From Prochlorococcus sp. AG-679-P15 (GTDB taxonomy: Bacteria; Cyanobacteriota; Cyanobacteriia; PCC-6307; Cyanobiaceae), in the NCBI GenBank assembly GCA_003210695.1, contig QCUW01000008.1, positions 1 through 36,124 on the forward strand: a stretch of 36,124 nucleotides of DNA, written 5' to 3'. Positions 17,145 to 27,148 of the stretch are shown here, piece after piece (position 1 is the first letter of the stretch; each line of letters starts with the position of its first letter). Position numbers and translations under genes: made by a program. The notes below the pieces were generated by a model. The model saw nothing but the letters and a program-made list of their open reading frames with translations, made no database searches and was not told the DNA's origin.

Positions 17145-17675
17145 TTGGTAATTTATTTAAGTTTTTTATATCTATTTTTTGGAATTATATTCCTGTTAAT
17201 ACCTTTAATATATATTGAATTAGGCAGACCAAGAGATCTTATAAAAGCTGGTTTGAATTTAGTTATTGGTATGTTATTGCTTTTAAAAAAAAATGTTTTT
17301 GAAGGTGTATATTCTTCAATTCTAATTGTGATAACTACATTGTTTATTTTTTATTTGGTAGAAATTTTTTCTATAAGGTGGAATCAATTAACTAATCAAG
17401 AGAAAAATAAATTAAAAACTATAGTGGAATTTAAAAAAAATATTTCAACACTTAAGGATGCCATCTCGCTTGCAAGCAAAGATTTTTTAAATTTAAACAA
17501 TATTTTAAAATTTGGAAGAAAAAATGAAAATTTAAATAAAAAAAAGTGGGTTAGGAATGGTGAAAATGATAATATAATTACTTCCATTAAAAATAATTTA
17601 CTGACTTTAGAGATGCAAAAAAATGCAACAATTCAATCTAAAAAAGATACAATCAATGAAGGGAAAAATAATTAA
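17145..17675 (+). CDS. Ycf66-like membrane protein
   Basis: 176-residue protein with three hydrophobic segments in the first ~80 residues (about 3-25, 34-47 and 56-73) and a lysine/asparagine-rich hydrophilic tail. The layout, with a GRPRDLIKAGLNLVIG motif between helices 1 and 2, resembles the Ycf66 family of cyanobacteria and plastids, whose function is unknown. The match is by pattern only. The start is TTG. It ends 39 bases before ileS and may be co-transcribed with it. Confidence 0.6.
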   Translation: MVIYLSFLYLFFGIIFLLIPLIYIELGRPRDLIKAGLNLVIGMLLLLKKNVFEGVYSSILIVITTLFIFYLVEIFSIRWNQLTNQEKNKLKTIVEFKKNISTLKDAISLASKDFLNLNNILKFGRKNENLNKKKWVRNGENDNIITSIKNNLLTLEMQKNATIQSKKDTINEGKNN

Positions 17676-17714
17676 AACAAATAAATTTAACACTAATAAA
17701 TTCTATAAATTCGA

Positions 17715-20612
17715 ATGAACCCACAAAATAATCAAGATAAAAAGTCTAATTTTTCTTATAAAGAAACTCTAAATTTATTGCAAACTGATTTTTCAATGAG
17801 AGCTAATTCAGTAATAAGAGAACCGGAAATTCAGGAATTTTGGTTAAAAAATAAGATTGATTTGGAATTGGGATCATCTAATGAAGGTAAAAATTTTACT
17901 TTGCATGATGGACCTCCCTATGCAAATGGCTCACTTCATATGGGACATGCTTTAAATAAAGTTTTAAAAGATATTATTAATAAATATAAAACCTTAAAGG
18001 GGTTCAAGGTTCATTTTGTACCTGGTTGGGATTGTCATGGATTACCAATTGAGTTAAAGGTTTTGCAAAGTTTAAAATCTCAAGAAAGAAAAGATTTAGA
18101 TTCTTTAGGATTAAGAAAAAAAGCAACGGATTATGCCAAGATTCAGATTAAAAACCAACTAACAGGTTTTAAGAGATGGGGTATTTGGGGAGACTGGGAA
18201 AATCCATATTTAACTCTTAAAAAAAATTATGAATCTGCGCAGATTGGTGTTTTTGGAAAGATGTTCTTAAATGGTTATATCTATAGGGGGTTAAAACCTG
18301 TTCACTGGAGTCCAAGTTCTAGAACAGCACTTGCAGAAGCAGAACTCGAGTATCCTGATGAGCATTTCTCAAGCAGTATATATGTTTCTTTAAACATTAC
18401 TAAATTATCAGATGAAATTCTTCTGAAATTAGAAGAGAAAAATCTTAAAACTAAAGTACTTTCTAATTTAAATAAATTATTTATTGCTATATGGACAACT
18501 ACACCATGGACTATCCCAGGTAATGAAGCAGTAGCTATTAATCCTAGGATAAATTATATTTTTGCTGAAGATAAAAATGGTAATATATATCTTTTTGCTA
18601 AAGATTTAATTTCTGATATTTCTAAGAAACTTGATAGAGAATTTGATATTTTATTAGATCTAAAAGGTTCATTCCTAACTGGTATCGAGTATAAGCACCC
18701 TACAAAAAATAAGTTTTGCAATCTTGTAATTGGGGGTGATTATATAACCACTGAATCTGGGACAGGAATCGTCCATACTGCTCCAGGTCATGGAATGGAT
18801 GATTTTATTGTTGGCCAAAAATATCAATTACCAATAACTTGTATTGTCGATGAAAAAGGTAATTTGAATAATGCTGCTGAAAAATTTTGCGGATTAAATG
18901 TTTTAAAAGATGCTAATGATTCGATTATTGAAGATTTGGTGAAAAATAACTTACTGCTTTTAAAAGAAAAATATAAGCATAGATATCCTTATGATTGGAG
19001 AACTAAAAAACCGACAATATTTAGAGCTACTGAACAATGGTTTGCATCTGTAGAAGGATTTAGATCATCAGCTTTAAAAGCAATTGAGGATGTTGAATGG
19101 ATGCCGAAAACAGGAAAAAAAAGAATTTATTCAATGGTTGTTGGAAGAGGAGATTGGTGTATTTCTAGGCAAAGATCATGGGGTGTCCCAATTCCAGTGT
19201 TCTATGAAAAAAATGGAAAGAAAATATTACTTAATAGTGAAACTATTCATCACATACAAAATTTATTTCAAGAGCATGGAGCAGATATCTGGTGGAACTG
19301 GGATGAGAAAGAATTATTACCAGAGCACTATCAAGAAGAATCTAATCGATGGGTAAAAGGTTTAGATACTATGGATGTGTGGTTTGATTCAGGATCTAGT
19401 TGGGCTGCAGTTTGTGAGCAAAGAGATGAATTAGAATACCCAGCTGATTTATATTTAGAGGGATCTGATCAACATCGAGGTTGGTTTCAATCTTCGTTGC
19501 TAACCTCGGTAGCAGTCAATAATAAACCCCCATATAAGAAAGTTCTAACCCATGGATTTGCATTAGATGAAAATGGTAGAAAAATGAGTAAATCATTAGG
19601 CAACGTTGTCGATCCAAATATTATTATTAATGGTGGACCTAACCAGAAAATTCAACCTGCTTATGGAGCCGATGTTCTTAGGCTTTGGGTGAGTTCTGTG
19701 GATTATTCAGTTGATGTACCTATTGGATCTAATATTTTAAAACAGTTATCAGATGTTTATAGAAAAGTAAGAAATACTGCCAGATACCTTTTAGGTAATA
19801 TTCATGATTATGATCCAATGATCGAAAAAATTGATATTGATCAATTACCTTTATTAGATAAATGGATGTTAAATAGATTGATTGATGTCTCAGATCAAAT
19901 AACAACCGCATATGAAAATTATGAATTCTCGAAGTTTTTTCAAATATTACAAAGTTTTTGTGTAGTGGATTTATCTAATTTTTACTTGGACATCGCAAAA
20001 GATAGATTATATGTAAGTGCTAAATCTCAGTTTAGAAGAAGATCTTGTCAGTTTGTAATGTCTAAAATTGTAGAAAATTTAGCAGTTCTTATTTCGCCTG
20101 TACTTTGCCATATGGCTGAAGATATTTGGCAAAATATTCCATATTCAACTAAAGAAAAATCAGTATTTCAGCGAGGATGGCCAAACTATCCTGAGTCATG
20201 GATTAATCCGGAACTTAATATACACATTTCCAATCTAAGAACATTGAGAGTAGAAATTAATAAAGCAATTGAGGGTTGTAGAACTCAGCAAATAATTGGA
20301 GCTGCTCTTGAAACCGAGGTTAAATATATCCCTGAAAATGAAATAGTTAAAAATTCTCTTTTATGGCTTGAAAAGTTTGGCATTAAGGAAGTTGATTTAT
20401 ATAGTGATTGGTTGATAGTTTCTAATTTTAATATTGTCAATAATTTATCTAAGGATTATTTAATTATTGATGATAATGAACTTGGAAAGATTCAAATTAT
20501 CAAAGCCAAAGGGCAAAAATGTGATAGATGCTGGCATTACCAAAATATTACTGTTAAGGGTATTAAAGATACTAATTTATGTAAGAGATGTGCAAATATC
20601 ATCAATATATAA
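17715..20612 (+). CDS. ileS: Isoleucyl-tRNA synthetase
   Basis: 965-residue class I synthetase that charges tRNA-Ile. The HIGH motif is HMGH at 75-78, within [15 protein letters not shown]. The editing domain (CP1) includes [12 protein letters not shown] and the [15 protein letters not shown] motif. KMSKS is at 623-627. The anticodon-binding domain follows, and a C-terminal zinc finger is formed by CDRCW and CKRC. Length is typical of the bacterial type with a zinc tail. It starts at ATG. Confidence 0.98.
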   Translation: MNPQNNQDKKSNFSYKETLNLLQTDFSMRANSVIREPEIQEFWLKNKIDLELGSSNEGKNFTLHDGPPYANGSLHMGHALNKVLKDIINKYKTLKGFKVHFVPGWDCHGLPIELKVLQSLKSQERKDLDSLGLRKKATDYAKIQIKNQLTGFKRWGIWGDWENPYLTLKKNYESAQIGVFGKMFLNGYIYRGLKPVHWSPSSRTALAEAELEYPDEHFSSSIYVSLNITKLSDEILLKLEEKNLKTKVLSNLNKLFIAIWTTTPWTIPGNEAVAINPRINYIFAEDKNGNIYLFAKDLISDISKKLDREFDILLDLKGSFLTGIEYKHPTKNKFCNLVIGGDYITTESGTGIVHTAPGHGMDDFIVGQKYQLPITCIVDEKGNLNNAAEKFCGLNVLKDANDSIIEDLVKNNLLLLKEKYKHRYPYDWRTKKPTIFRATEQWFASVEGFRSSALKAIEDVEWMPKTGKKRIYSMVVGRGDWCISRQRSWGVPIPVFYEKNGKKILLNSETIHHIQNLFQEHGADIWWNWDEKELLPEHYQEESNRWVKGLDTMDVWFDSGSSWAAVCEQRDELEYPADLYLEGSDQHRGWFQSSLLTSVAVNNKPPYKKVLTHGFALDENGRKMSKSLGNVVDPNIIINGGPNQKIQPAYGADVLRLWVSSVDYSVDVPIGSNILKQLSDVYRKVRNTARYLLGNIHDYDPMIEKIDIDQLPLLDKWMLNRLIDVSDQITTAYENYEFSKFFQILQSFCVVDLSNFYLDIAKDRLYVSAKSQFRRRSCQFVMSKIVENLAVLISPVLCHMAEDIWQNIPYSTKEKSVFQRGWPNYPESWINPELNIHISNLRTLRVEINKAIEGCRTQQIIGAALETEVKYIPENEIVKNSLLWLEKFGIKEVDLYSDWLIVSNFNIVNNLSKDYLIIDDNELGKIQIIKAKGQKCDRCWHYQNITVKGIKDTNLCKRCANIINI

Positions 20613-20621
20613 AAATTTAAT

Positions 20622-20930
20622 TTATGTCCAATTTTGTTGGTTAAGAAAAAAAAGAGAGTTTGTATTTTCTCTTATAATCACTTCTGACCCTTTAGTTAAA
20701 GGTGCCTTAAATAATATGAACCTTGTAAAATAATAGTCGAATTCTATAACTTGTTTTTCTAAATCTATTTCAATTTTGTGTGTTGTAGAACTACTAAACC
20801 CCCTATAAATTATTATTTCTAGAAATTCTTTAGAGTGGTCCCTTAATAGATAACCTTTTAGTTTTAAAAGTCTATTTGGAATTGTAAAACTAATTTTTTC
20901 TAAATTTCTAATTAATTCAATTTCTGCCAT
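20622..20930 (-). CDS. Conserved cyanobacterial protein, possibly DUF7734-like
   Basis: 102-residue soluble protein, start taken at ATG 20928-20930 (MAEIELIRNLEKIS). The core LLKLKGYLLRDHSKEFLEIIIYRGFSSSTTHKIEID has a GFSSS-T-H motif that I associate weakly with a cyanobacterial/plastid family of unknown function (DUF7734). The first 14 bases overlap the end of the DUF3177 gene, so translation is likely coupled. A 20-codon extension upstream is open but lies inside that gene and has no support. It converges on ileS, 9 bases apart. Confidence 0.55.
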   Translation of the reverse strand: MAEIELIRNLEKISFTIPNRLLKLKGYLLRDHSKEFLEIIIYRGFSSSTTHKIEIDLEKQVIEFDYYFTRFILFKAPLTKGSEVIIRENTNSLFFLNQQNWT

Positions 20931-21540
20931 AATTGGAAAAACCAGAATTTCTGCCACTTTTAGGTAGTTTAATAACGGCCCATTGAACAAAACCTAGTAT
21001 ATATATCAATAAGGCAAATAATCCTAAGAATTTTGCAACCGGTTGAGAAAGGCTAGCTCCAAATAAAAAATTAAATAAATTTTTTAAAATCATATATAAA
21101 TTCTTAGATGGTTTAAGCCAAATTTCACATTCTGCAGAATTAATAAAAAAGATACAACTTATATTATTCAAACTTTGAACTAAAAAACTTAAAGATATAA
21201 AAGTTAGGGACCACCTCCAAACTTTAGTAGTTGTGGTTAATACATGAGAAATACTATACTCTTTTAATTCTTCATTAATATCATTCCAAAACCATACTGA
21301 TATAGTCATTATTAATGTTGAAATATTTGTAACTAATAAAGCGTAATTGTACTTTCCGATTAAAAGTATAAGGCTAATAAAAAATAGAAGTGATATTTTC
21401 CAATAATTAGTTATGAGCTTTGTAATTGCTTTACTTTTATTTTTTATTGACCAAAAAAATAAAGTTAAAGGAATACCTACTATGAAGACTAATGACAATT
21501 GAAAAGATAGCCAAATGGAAAGCTGATTAAGAATGTTCAA
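20917..21540 (-). CDS. DUF3177 family membrane protein
   Basis: 207-residue integral membrane protein with about five hydrophobic segments. The recognisable DUF3177 pieces are NYWKISLLFFISLILLIGKYNYALL, SVWFWNDINEEL, WRWSLTFISLSFL, and the C-terminal LLIYILGFVQWAVIKLPKSGR-SGF. The family is known from cyanobacteria with no assigned function. It is the first gene of a two-gene unit and starts at ATG. Confidence 0.8.
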   Translation of the reverse strand: MNILNQLSIWLSFQLSLVFIVGIPLTLFFWSIKNKSKAITKLITNYWKISLLFFISLILLIGKYNYALLVTNISTLIMTISVWFWNDINEELKEYSISHVLTTTTKVWRWSLTFISLSFLVQSLNNISCIFFINSAECEIWLKPSKNLYMILKNLFNFLFGASLSQPVAKFLGLFALLIYILGFVQWAVIKLPKSGRNSGFSNYGRN

Positions 21541-21666
21541 ACGTTTTTCTTTTTAAAACATATTATTTATTAAACCTCACGCACCTACTTATTAACTTAT
21601 TATTGTCATAGTTATGAATATTGTGTATTTTGTTGATTTCTAGTAAGAAATAATCAAACATCTTTT

Positions 21667-22296
21667 ATGAGACAACATGTAAATCCACTCAGTAAAAACT
21701 TTTTTGCAATAGATCCAATACCTCCGATAAATGAGATTTTTGAAAATCCAAAATTACCTCTTCATTTGGATATAGGTTGTGCTTCTGGTGATTTTTTATT
21801 CGAATTATCATTAAAAAATAAAAATTGGAATTATATAGGAATTGAAATTAGGGAAAAATTAGTTCAAAATGCAAATTTGAAAATGAAAAATAGAGAATGT
21901 AAAAATCTATTTTTTTCATTTGGTAATGCTAATAATTTTTTTGAACAGTCAAAGAATAAAATCCTTATTGATTCAGTTACTAGTATTTCTTTTAACTTTC
22001 CTGATCCATGGTTTAAGAAGAAACATCATAAAAGACGAGTAATTCAAAATAAATTTATTAATTTTCTTTCAAATTCAATGAAAAAAAGATCCTTAATTTT
22101 TATTAAAACTGATGTAAAAGAGCTTTTCGAATATATGGAAAATAAAATATCAGAAAGTATAAAATTCAAGAAATTAGCTATTAAAGATTTTAGATATAAT
22201 GAGAGTTTTAATCCCAACAAAATTCAAACCAATAGAGAAAAATATGTATTAATGAATCAACTTAAAGTTTATGAAAGTATATATATTAAAATTTAA
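21667..22296 (+). CDS. trmB: tRNA (guanine-N7-)-methyltransferase TrmB
   Basis: 209-residue SAM-dependent enzyme that methylates G46 in the variable loop of tRNAs. The SAM-binding loop [10 protein letters not shown] is at 34-43, followed by [11 protein letters not shown]. The family signature [20 protein letters not shown] covers the active region, and a late TNREKYVL element is typical. It starts at ATG. Its stop is one base from the stop of the convergent glmM. Confidence 0.95.
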   Translation: MRQHVNPLSKNFFAIDPIPPINEIFENPKLPLHLDIGCASGDFLFELSLKNKNWNYIGIEIREKLVQNANLKMKNRECKNLFFSFGNANNFFEQSKNKILIDSVTSISFNFPDPWFKKKHHKRRVIQNKFINFLSNSMKKRSLIFIKTDVKELFEYMENKISESIKFKKLAIKDFRYNESFNPNKIQTNREKYVLMNQLKVYESIYIKI

Positions 22297-22297
22297 T

Positions 22298-23656
22298 TTA
22301 TAAATTATTAGATATTTTGTTGATCTTTGTACGTAGTTCATTTGTAATTTTTCTTGATAAAGAATCTACTTCTTTCTTATTTTGTGCTTCAACTAGTACA
22401 CGTAAAACAGGTTCAGTTCCACTTGGGCGTATATAAACTCTACATTCATCCTTTTTAATTGCTGAATAACTTTCTATACTTTGATTTATAAAGTCTTTAT
22501 ATGAATTATTCATATTCTTAAAGTCAAAACTTAGATGAATTTCTGTAAGTTTTTGTGGGTATGGTACGAAGCTACTTTTAAGCCAAGATTTTAAACTAAT
22601 ATTTTTTTTCTTACAGAATTTAGAAATTTGAAGTGCAGTTAATATGCCATCTCCACAAAAGTTATTAATTTTTGAGAGAATATGACCTGATTGTTCTCCG
22701 CCTAGTAATGCCTTTTTTTCCTTTATTGCTTTAAATATAAACTTATCTCCAACTTCAGTTCTATGGAAAGTCCCCCCAATATTATTCCAAGTTTTTTCAA
22801 AACTTAAATTAGCCATTCTTGTTGAGATGATAATATTGTTGGTCAGTGATTTTTTGTCCATAAGTTCTCTTCCCCATAGAAAAAGTATATGATCTCCATT
22901 CAGTACATTACCTTTTGAATCAACCCCAATCACTCTATCTGCATCACCATCGAAGCTAAATCCCATATCAGCATCGTTCTCATTTATGGCTTTTTTTAGA
23001 GGGTCTAAATATGTAGAACCACAATTTAAATTTATTTTTAAACCATCTTTTTCATTATTTATTACTATGGTGTTTGCACCAAGTTTATTAAAAATACTTT
23101 CTGCACAAGATGTTGCTGATCCATAGCAAGTATCTAATATTATTTTCATTCCTTTTAAACTTTCATTTTCCATAGTATCTATAAGTCCTTGTTTATAGAT
23201 ATTTAGAAGGTCGTTATTTTTGATTATTGACTTATTTTGATTAGAAATTAATTTATTATTTTTTGCTTCTTTTATAATCATTTCTATTTTATTTTCAAAA
23301 TCTTCTTTAATTTTTTCTCCATTATTATCAAAAATTTTAATACCATTAAATTCAGGAGGATTGTGGCTTGCAGAAATCATAATACCACTACTAAATTTAG
23401 CTTTTTTTATTAAAAATGGGATAGCTGGTGTAGGACAGATTCCTAAATATTCAAATTCTTTTCCTGCTTCATTAATACCTCTTGATATAGCCTCCAAAAG
23501 AATTTCTCCACTTATTCTTGTATCTCTTCCAATTAGTATTGGATTATTGCTTTCCACAATAAGACCCAATGCATAGCCAACCTTATATGCTAAAGAATAC
23601 GTAATTTCTTTATCATATCTCCCTCTAATTCCATCAGTTCCAAATATAGATTGCAT
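22298..23656 (-). CDS. glmM: Phosphoglucosamine mutase
   Basis: 452-residue GlmM, which interconverts glucosamine-6-phosphate and glucosamine-1-phosphate on the way to UDP-GlcNAc for peptidoglycan and LPS. The N-terminus FGTDGIRG is diagnostic. The phosphoserine loop ISASHNP has S97. The magnesium loop is [10 protein letters not shown], the sugar-binding loop is GGEQSGHI, and the phosphate loop is [14 protein letters not shown] near the C-terminus. It starts at ATG and is divergent from txlA across 134 bases. Confidence 0.97.
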   Translation of the reverse strand: MQSIFGTDGIRGRYDKEITYSLAYKVGYALGLIVESNNPILIGRDTRISGEILLEAISRGINEAGKEFEYLGICPTPAIPFLIKKAKFSSGIMISASHNPPEFNGIKIFDNNGEKIKEDFENKIEMIIKEAKNNKLISNQNKSIIKNNDLLNIYKQGLIDTMENESLKGMKIILDTCYGSATSCAESIFNKLGANTIVINNEKDGLKINLNCGSTYLDPLKKAINENDADMGFSFDGDADRVIGVDSKGNVLNGDHILFLWGRELMDKKSLTNNIIISTRMANLSFEKTWNNIGGTFHRTEVGDKFIFKAIKEKKALLGGEQSGHILSKINNFCGDGILTALQISKFCKKKNISLKSWLKSSFVPYPQKLTEIHLSFDFKNMNNSYKDFINQSIESYSAIKKDECRVYIRPSGTEPVLRVLVEAQNKKEVDSLSRKITNELRTKINKISNNL

Positions 23657-23790
23657 ATTATGATTTAGTAAGTATTAATTATAAGTATCTTGTATCTTTT
23701 ACTTATACTATCAGTTGAACAAAAGTAAAAAGATTAATGTTCTCTTTATTTATTTTATTTATATAAAATAGATAAAGTTCCAAGTAAATA

Positions 23791-24336
23791 ATGCAATCTG
23801 GAAATAAAGAATCACTTTTTAATTTTTCTCAAAAGTCTTTACTTATTTTATTTTTTACTCTAATTATTTTTTCTGTACTAGCGTTAAAAGATCTAGTATT
23901 TAAACCTGCCTTTCTTCTTAAGAATTTTGGAGAATTATCTATTGATCCTGAAATAGCTTTTATAAACAATAAACCTACTTTTCTTGAATTTTATGCTGAG
24001 TGGTGTGAAGTCTGTAAGGAAATGGCCCCAAATGTTGCTTATTTAAAGGACGAATATGAAAAAGATATAAACTTTGTTTTTTTAAATGTAGATAATCCTA
24101 AATGGGAAAAATATATAAGAAAATTTAATGTTAATGGAATACCACAAGTAAATCTTTTTGATGAATACGCTGATTTAAAAGTTACGTTTATTGGGAAACA
24201 GCAAGAAAAAACTATAAAAGAATCTATTGATAATTTAAATCATGGTTTTCAAACTAATTCTAAAGTTCTAAATTCGGAATTTTCAGTAATCAAAAGAAGC
24301 AACAATTATCAGCCTTCTCCAAGAAGTCACGGATAA
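23791..24336 (+). CDS. txlA: Membrane-anchored thioredoxin-like protein (TxlA/HCF164 type)
   Basis: 181-residue protein with one N-terminal membrane helix (about 16-34) and a thioredoxin domain with active site WCEVC at 71-75 and the cis-proline site GIPQVNLF. The anchor and this motif match TxlA and plant HCF164, which are thought to pass reducing power across the thylakoid or plasma membrane for cytochrome maturation. The domain most likely faces the lumen/periplasm. The C-terminal ~30 residues are polar and unassigned. It converges on thyX with 2 bases between stops. Confidence 0.85.
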   Translation: MQSGNKESLFNFSQKSLLILFFTLIIFSVLALKDLVFKPAFLLKNFGELSIDPEIAFINNKPTFLEFYAEWCEVCKEMAPNVAYLKDEYEKDINFVFLNVDNPKWEKYIRKFNVNGIPQVNLFDEYADLKVTFIGKQQEKTIKESIDNLNHGFQTNSKVLNSEFSVIKRSNNYQPSPRSHG

Positions 24337-24338
24337 TT

Positions 24339-24977
24339 TTATTTCCAATTTAATGCTTCAGATACAGATGGGAAATATTTAATAAATACTTGCTTACAAT
24401 CTTCAGCAATATCCATATGTTCTTTTTGCGTCCCTTCTTTCGATCTTAATTTTATATAGTGAATCCAAGATCTACATGAACCTGTCATGTAAATTCTTGT
24501 TGGTGTGGCCAATGGCATAATAAATCTAGCGCATTCCTTTGCGATTCCTGCATTCAGCATTTCTTCGTATAAATTCTTTGCTTCTTGAAAATGTTTTGCA
24601 ATTTTTCCTGAAAATTTACTTTTAAGTTCATCTGGTATGTCATCTATACTATTTTGGCGATTCTTTATGTCTTGCCTTCTTAGCTCTGGGATAGGGATAT
24701 CATTTCCTAGTAAATTAGTTTCTGCATATCTTTGAGAGAATTCTTGAAAAGTAAACGATCTATGCCTAAGAATTTGAGCAGCTATACCTCTATTAGTCTC
24801 AATTTTTAATGTCATGCATGATTGCTCAAAAACTGACCAGTGTTCATGTTGAATACAATATCTTAATAATCCTGCATATTTATCATTAGCTTGATTGGAC
24901 GGATTTGAAACTCTGGCTATGTAAGCCATGGTTTTTTCCGCATCTGGAGTTAATGAAATTAGCTCAACTTTACTCAT
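24339..24977 (-). CDS. thyX: Flavin-dependent thymidylate synthase
   Basis: 212-residue ThyX, which makes dTMP from dUMP with methylene-THF and FAD without a catalytic cysteine. The ThyX motif RHRSFTFQEFSQR is at 71-83 (RHR-x7-S). EHWSVFEQSCMTLKIETNRG precedes it, and the C-terminal IYMTGSCRSWIHYIKLR holds the dUMP-binding arginine. The start is ATG, one base from the stop of dcd, so the two nucleotide genes form a unit. Confidence 0.97.
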   Translation of the reverse strand: MSKVELISLTPDAEKTMAYIARVSNPSNQANDKYAGLLRYCIQHEHWSVFEQSCMTLKIETNRGIAAQILRHRSFTFQEFSQRYAETNLLGNDIPIPELRRQDIKNRQNSIDDIPDELKSKFSGKIAKHFQEAKNLYEEMLNAGIAKECARFIMPLATPTRIYMTGSCRSWIHYIKLRSKEGTQKEHMDIAEDCKQVFIKYFPSVSEALNWK

Positions 24978-24978
24978 C

Positions 24979-25572
24979 TTAAATTTTTGCTAAAGTTACT
25001 TTCTCTGGTTGATTTTGATATTTACCTTTTCTATCTTCATATGTAGTGGCGCAGGGATCACCCTCGAAAAATAACAGTTGACAAATACCTTCATTTGCAT
25101 AAATCCTACAATCTGCACCAGAGCTGTTGCTGAATTCTAATGTAAGATGGCCCTCCCATCCTGCCTCCGCTGGGGTGGTATTGACTATTATTCCAAGACG
25201 AGCATAAGTACTTTTACCAATACAAATAACAGTAATATTTTCAGGCACTTTCATTTTTTCTAAAGCAACTCCTAAGCCATAAGAATGAGCTGGTAAAATA
25301 AAATACTCTCCATCTTTGTCTTTGTGAAGACTAGTTTTTTCTAAATTAAGAGGATTAAACTTCTTTGGATTCATCACAGTTCCCGGGACATGCTTAAATA
25401 TTAAAAACTCTTTAGAAGATAGTCTTAAATCATAGCCATATGAGGAACATCCATAACTTAGAACTGCGTTTTTTTTCTGTGAAGGATCGAGATGTCTTAC
25501 CAAGTTTGGTTGGAAAGGCTTTATCATTCCTTTAGATGCTTTTTGGTTTATCCAGAGATCATTCTTCAGCAT
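24979..25572 (-). CDS. dcd: dCTP deaminase
   Basis: 197-residue Dcd of the trimeric dUTPase superfamily, converting dCTP to dUTP and so feeding dUMP to the adjacent ThyX. The active-site region TTPAEAGWEGHLTLEFSN carries the catalytic glutamate, and the GKSTYARLG motif is the phosphate-binding turn. YGCSSYGYDLRLS near residue 40 is also typical. It starts at ATG. The five-base gap to the upstream CobO-like gene suggests a CobO-like/dcd/thyX transcript. Confidence 0.95.
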   Translation of the reverse strand: MLKNDLWINQKASKGMIKPFQPNLVRHLDPSQKKNAVLSYGCSSYGYDLRLSSKEFLIFKHVPGTVMNPKKFNPLNLEKTSLHKDKDGEYFILPAHSYGLGVALEKMKVPENITVICIGKSTYARLGIIVNTTPAEAGWEGHLTLEFSNSSGADCRIYANEGICQLLFFEGDPCATTYEDRKGKYQNQPEKVTLAKI

Positions 25573-25577
25573 AATTT

Positions 25578-26162
25578 TTATGAGCGAAGTTCTGTAATTT
25601 GGTCGGCCATTAATAAGAAATTTTTAGGAATGGATGTACCAGTAAGGATTACATCTCCAGATATAAATCGGTTTTCAAGTGTTGAAATCAAATCATCTTT
25701 ACTGATAATGTTTAACTCGATAGCTAGAAAAATTTCATCGAGGATAATTTGATCATATTCTCCAGATAGTAATTCTTTTTTGCAAAAATTCCATAATTCA
25801 TTTATTGAATGATTAATTGATTTTGCCAGATTTTTATTATTGGTTATATCTTCTTGTTCGTATTGATCAAAAGAATCTGATGATCTTATCCAAGTTAGAT
25901 TTCCACATAGCTTTTGGGCATTTACAATACCCTGCTTGACACCACCTTTCATTAATTGCACTAATAGTACTTTTCTTCCTAAAGCCGCATTTCTTAATGA
26001 ATCTCTGATAATAGACGAATAACTCCCTCTGTAAGAAGATTGATAAATCTGAATTTGGCCATTCTGATTTGGATTTCTTAACTTTGATTCTTTATTATTT
26101 TTATTTATGTTTACAACTTGATGATTACTTGTTGAATAACTTTTTAATGAACTGATTGCCAT
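25578..26162 (-). CDS. CobO/BtuR-like protein with degenerate P-loop
   Basis: 194-residue protein resembling ATP:cob(I)yrinic acid a,c-diamide adenosyltransferase. Matches are GRKVLLVQLMKGG (62-74), YDQIILDEIFLAIELN (136-151), VILTGTSIP (171-179) and ADQITELR (186-193), all in CobO order. Where CobO has its P-loop (a GDGKGKTT-like sequence), this protein has IYQSSYRGSYSSI at 39-51, with no lysine and no GKT. The N-terminal ~35 residues are polar and unlike the family. It could be a CobO paralogue with altered or lost ATP binding, or a functional variant; the window alone does not decide. The start is ATG. Confidence 0.65.
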   Translation of the reverse strand: MAISSLKSYSTSNHQVVNINKNNKESKLRNPNQNGQIQIYQSSYRGSYSSIIRDSLRNAALGRKVLLVQLMKGGVKQGIVNAQKLCGNLTWIRSSDSFDQYEQEDITNNKNLAKSINHSINELWNFCKKELLSGEYDQIILDEIFLAIELNIISKDDLISTLENRFISGDVILTGTSIPKNFLLMADQITELRS

Positions 26163-26303
26163 TATTTGAATTTACTTTTTCTATATTAAGTATAATTTGA
26201 ATTATAGTACGCTGCATATAGTGTAATTTTACTTAAGGTAGATAATAAGAAAAATGATTTTTAAAAAAATTCTTTTTCCAAATAAAACATAAGAATTGAA
26301 AAC

Positions 26304-26346
26304 TGTTACAGTTGATACAAGAAATTTTTATCTGTCTCCTTAAATT
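26304..26346 (+). promoter_or_regulatory. Candidate NtcA-activated promoter of ntcA
   Basis: TGTTACAGTTGATACA (26304-26319) fits TGT-N10-ACA; it matches the GTA-N8-TAC core except for one base (GTT). TAAATT at 26341-26346 fits a TAN3T -10 box, 22 bases after the core. This would start transcription near 26353, 13 bases before ATG. Autoregulation of ntcA is well known in cyanobacteria. Confidence 0.5.
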
Positions 26347-26365
26347 CTCAATAGTAAAGAGATTT

Positions 26366-27100
26366 ATGTTACCTGCTTCTAGAGGATTCAGTCGCTTAAC
26401 TCAGCAACCATCCAGTCAAAATACCATTAATACTGTTGGTGAACGGTTTCCAATTAATAGAACTTTAATGGAGGTAATAAAAGGTCTTGAAGGGGCAAGT
26501 ACTGAAATGGTTGAGAGATCGAAAACAATATTTTTTCCTGGAGATCCTGCTGAGAGAGTTTACTTAATAAGAAGAGGAGCAGTTAGATTATCCAGAGTTT
26601 ACGAATCAGGAGAAGAAATTACTGTTGCATTATTAAGGGAAAATAGCCTTTTTGGCGTTTTATCTCTTTTGACAGGTCATAGGTCCGATCGTTTTTATCA
26701 TTCAATAGCTTTCACCAGAGTTGAAATTATTACAGCACCAGCTAATTCTGTTTTGAGAGCAATTGAAGCAGATGCATCCGTTGGACTATTACTGTTGCAA
26801 GGCCTTTCAAGCAGGATTCTACAAACAGAAACAATGATTGAAACTCTCACGCATAGAGATATGTCATCTCGATTAGTAAGTTTTCTGATGGTTTTGTGTC
26901 GAGATTTTGGAGTTGCAAGTGAAAAGGGTATAACTATTGATTTGAGACTATCTCATCAGGCAATAGCAGAGGCAATAGGTTCTACTAGAGTCACAATTAC
27001 AAGATTATTAGGAGATTTGAAGGATTCAGGATTACTAACTATTGATAGGAAAAAGATTACAGTTTTTGATCCAATAGCACTTGCAAAAAGATTTAATTGA
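26366..27100 (+). CDS. ntcA: Global nitrogen regulator NtcA
   Basis: 244-residue CRP/FNR-family activator that senses 2-oxoglutarate (with PipX) and controls nitrogen-assimilation genes. The sensor domain contains [38 protein letters not shown] and [13 protein letters not shown], near-identical to NtcA elsewhere. The long helix [20 protein letters not shown] is the dimer interface. The [24 protein letters not shown] (196-216) contacts GTA-N8-TAC sites. Start ATG 26366 is chosen because the TTG at 26312 lies inside the candidate NtcA box. The N-terminus is some 20 residues longer than in freshwater NtcA. Confidence 0.97.
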   Translation: MLPASRGFSRLTQQPSSQNTINTVGERFPINRTLMEVIKGLEGASTEMVERSKTIFFPGDPAERVYLIRRGAVRLSRVYESGEEITVALLRENSLFGVLSLLTGHRSDRFYHSIAFTRVEIITAPANSVLRAIEADASVGLLLLQGLSSRILQTETMIETLTHRDMSSRLVSFLMVLCRDFGVASEKGITIDLRLSHQAIAEAIGSTRVTITRLLGDLKDSGLLTIDRKKITVFDPIALAKRFN

Positions 27101-27148
27101 TAGTTAATTAATTATCTATTATGTTATTAATAAATAAATATAAATATT

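Noticed and set aside
26312-26365. TTG at 26312 as the ntcA start
   Set aside because: It falls inside the candidate NtcA box and adds residues with no match in NtcA; ATG 26366 is better.
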